The notes below the pieces were generated by a model, which searched no databases, was not told the DNA's origin, and worked only from the letters and a program-made list of their open reading frames with translations. A stretch of 60,000 nt of DNA from Symsagittifera roscoffensis (taxonomy: Eukaryota; Xenacoelomorpha; Acoela; Convolutidae): assembly GCF_963678635.1 (NCBI RefSeq), contig NC_087067.1, positions 1,118,001 to 1,178,000 of the forward strand, in the 5' to 3' direction. Numbering within the stretch: position 1 is the first letter of the stretch; each line of letters starts with the position of its first letter. The translations under genes and the position numbers were made by a program. Positions 58,567 through 60,000 of this stretch are shown here, piece by piece.

Positions 58567-60000
58567 CTGAAACAAACCTTAAAGAATAAGTTTGAAATTA
58601 AATGTTTAAATAAATATTTAATGTTTGAAAAATAAATATAAAATATTTAACGAATAACAAGGGTTAAAACTTTTGAATTATGTTACATGGGATTTTTATG
58701 CCAGGTAAAATAAACAGGGTTCAAGCTAAATATTATCTACAGCAAATTCAGACATAGTTTTTTTAGTCAAATTATCCATTAAATAAATCGCCACCATATA
58801 AATAAGTACTGTTTAATTCTACATAATTCTTCTGAAAACTGTTCGAAGCGTTATAAAAATGAAGAAAAAATTAATTACTGCCTTCTTAAATTTTCTCTTA
58901 AATAAAAACCGCAAGTCAACTTTAAACACCTATATATTTAAGGATCTAATGATCAGTTACCTGGTATAAATACTAAAACGAAAGATAACAAATTATTGAT
59001 AAATTTTGTTCGGGGCAATGCTGAACGACGCTGATTATAACTTACGGCTAAGTGAGAGAGATAGAAATAGAAACTAAGGAAGTAAATGGCACAAATTAAG
59101 GAAACGAACTCTCAGTGGACTCCAACCAAACCAAATGCAGCAACACTGAATGTGTCGCGATTAAAAATCATCGCATCCGTTTTTTTTGTGCCTTTCCGCT
59201 GTTATTCCCGCAAAGTGAAAAAACATGGACAAAGCCACACATCACATTAAGATATCCAAATTTAGAAGAAAATAAGAATAAGAGCGAAGTGAGTCTAAAC
59301 ACTTTCGAATTAGGGAAATCTGAGCAAGGGGAAATAAGTTTTAGTTCAGCCAAATAAGCAAATATACGCTAAATTTTCTTTTCTTTTCGAACCTCATTCG
59401 AAAACAGGAAATTACTGATTTCCATTTTTTCAATTTTTGCTACGCCAGGATTAGAAATTCAACTGAGGCGGCTGAGTTTTGAGGTATATAAGTCTTTTGA
59501 CTTAGCTATCACTTTGAGGCAAAGCGGAAGCGCTGAATTATCTGCAGTAGGAAGTTGATTTTTTTTTCATTTGAAAGAATTAAAAAAAGTATAAAATCCA
59601 AGTTGGCTTAAAGGATATAACAATGCAAGGATAACATACATTTAAGTTAAAATTAACTAAATCGCGACGCACAAAAATGGAGAAAGTAAGAAAATATTAG
59701 AGAATTTAGGCGGAATTCGGAATTGGACCAAAAAATTAAAATCGGTTCAACACGTGTTGTTGTTGTGGTGAAAAATGAGCGGCGGCGGCAAAAAAGGAAG
59801 AACAGGAAATGAGAAATAGGGAAGAGATGAGAATGGAAAGACACGTGAACAAATGGGACAACAGGAAATAAACGAACGAACGACCGAGAGGGAAGGGGTG
59901 AGTTGAGTATGAACTCTAATTTTTGTATTTTTATGAAGTGGGGGGTATTATAAATGTCAGTTCCGGTGGCAGAGACCAGTTAAAACTGTAACAATAAGAC
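58567..60000. other. Upstream region of the ETS gene, no gene seen
   Basis: AT-rich; short frames only. It probably holds the first intron and/or promoter of the ETS gene; no first exon could be identified. Confidence 0.45.

Overview
The window looks like an AT-rich invertebrate (metazoan) nuclear genome, dense in transposable elements and poor in genes. The host signals are an ETS/ELK-type transcription factor, a handful of small exon-like segments, and short introns (46, 56 and 61 bp in my gene models) ending in T-rich TTTTCAG or TTTTTTAG acceptors. Short introns with T-rich acceptors fit nematodes, among other invertebrates, but I cannot name the species. Two assembly gaps are each exactly 200 N, so they are placeholders of unknown true size.

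Layout. 1-4.3 kb: TE debris, including a decayed Ty3/gypsy gag-protease fragment beside the first gap. 4.3-7.6 kb: two almost identical 0.94-kb direct copies. 8-9.3 kb: candidate minus-strand exons and a 0.42-kb MITE. 10.8-21.0 kb: a large decayed Ty3/gypsy-type retroelement (LTR/leader block, small leader ORFs, gag, protease, RT, RNase H, integrase with GPY/F end). 21.2-21.9 kb: a 0.7-kb near-palindrome. 22.2-25.4 kb: candidate host exons on both strands. 25.8-27.0 kb: a 14-copy 82-bp minisatellite. 27.1-32.9 kb: hairpin MITEs, a TA-flanked TIR element full of ATCGAT-type palindromes, a tRNA-derived SINE and a cluster of 42-bp palindromes. 34.7-35.5 kb: an unidentified GC-richer block. 37.8-44.7 kb: a tandem array of about four 1.82-kb units. 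44.4-50.6 kb: an A/C-rich retroelement 3' part with an env-like region and a further unrecognised coding region. 50.6-51.0 kb: a second copy of the LTR/leader block. 51.1-51.5 kb: a small host gene end on the minus strand. 52-56 kb: more repeats. 56.5-58.6 kb: the ETS gene on the minus strand.

How things relate. The retroelement parts at 10.8-21.0 and 44.4-51 kb share base bias, orientation and the LTR/leader block. The block carries two strong hairpins, one with a compensatory base-pair change and one with a self-complementary loop, which suggests selected RNA structures. The parts could be one element split by 23 kb of later insertions, or two truncated elements of one family. A dispersed TE family whose end reads roughly GGTCGGAACAAAAA appears at 2.2, 32.0, 55.8 kb and inside each 1.82-kb array unit. 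In the array it abuts retroelement sequence, so the array appears to have formed after that TE landed in the retroelement. The only gene whose function I can state with confidence is the ETS factor.
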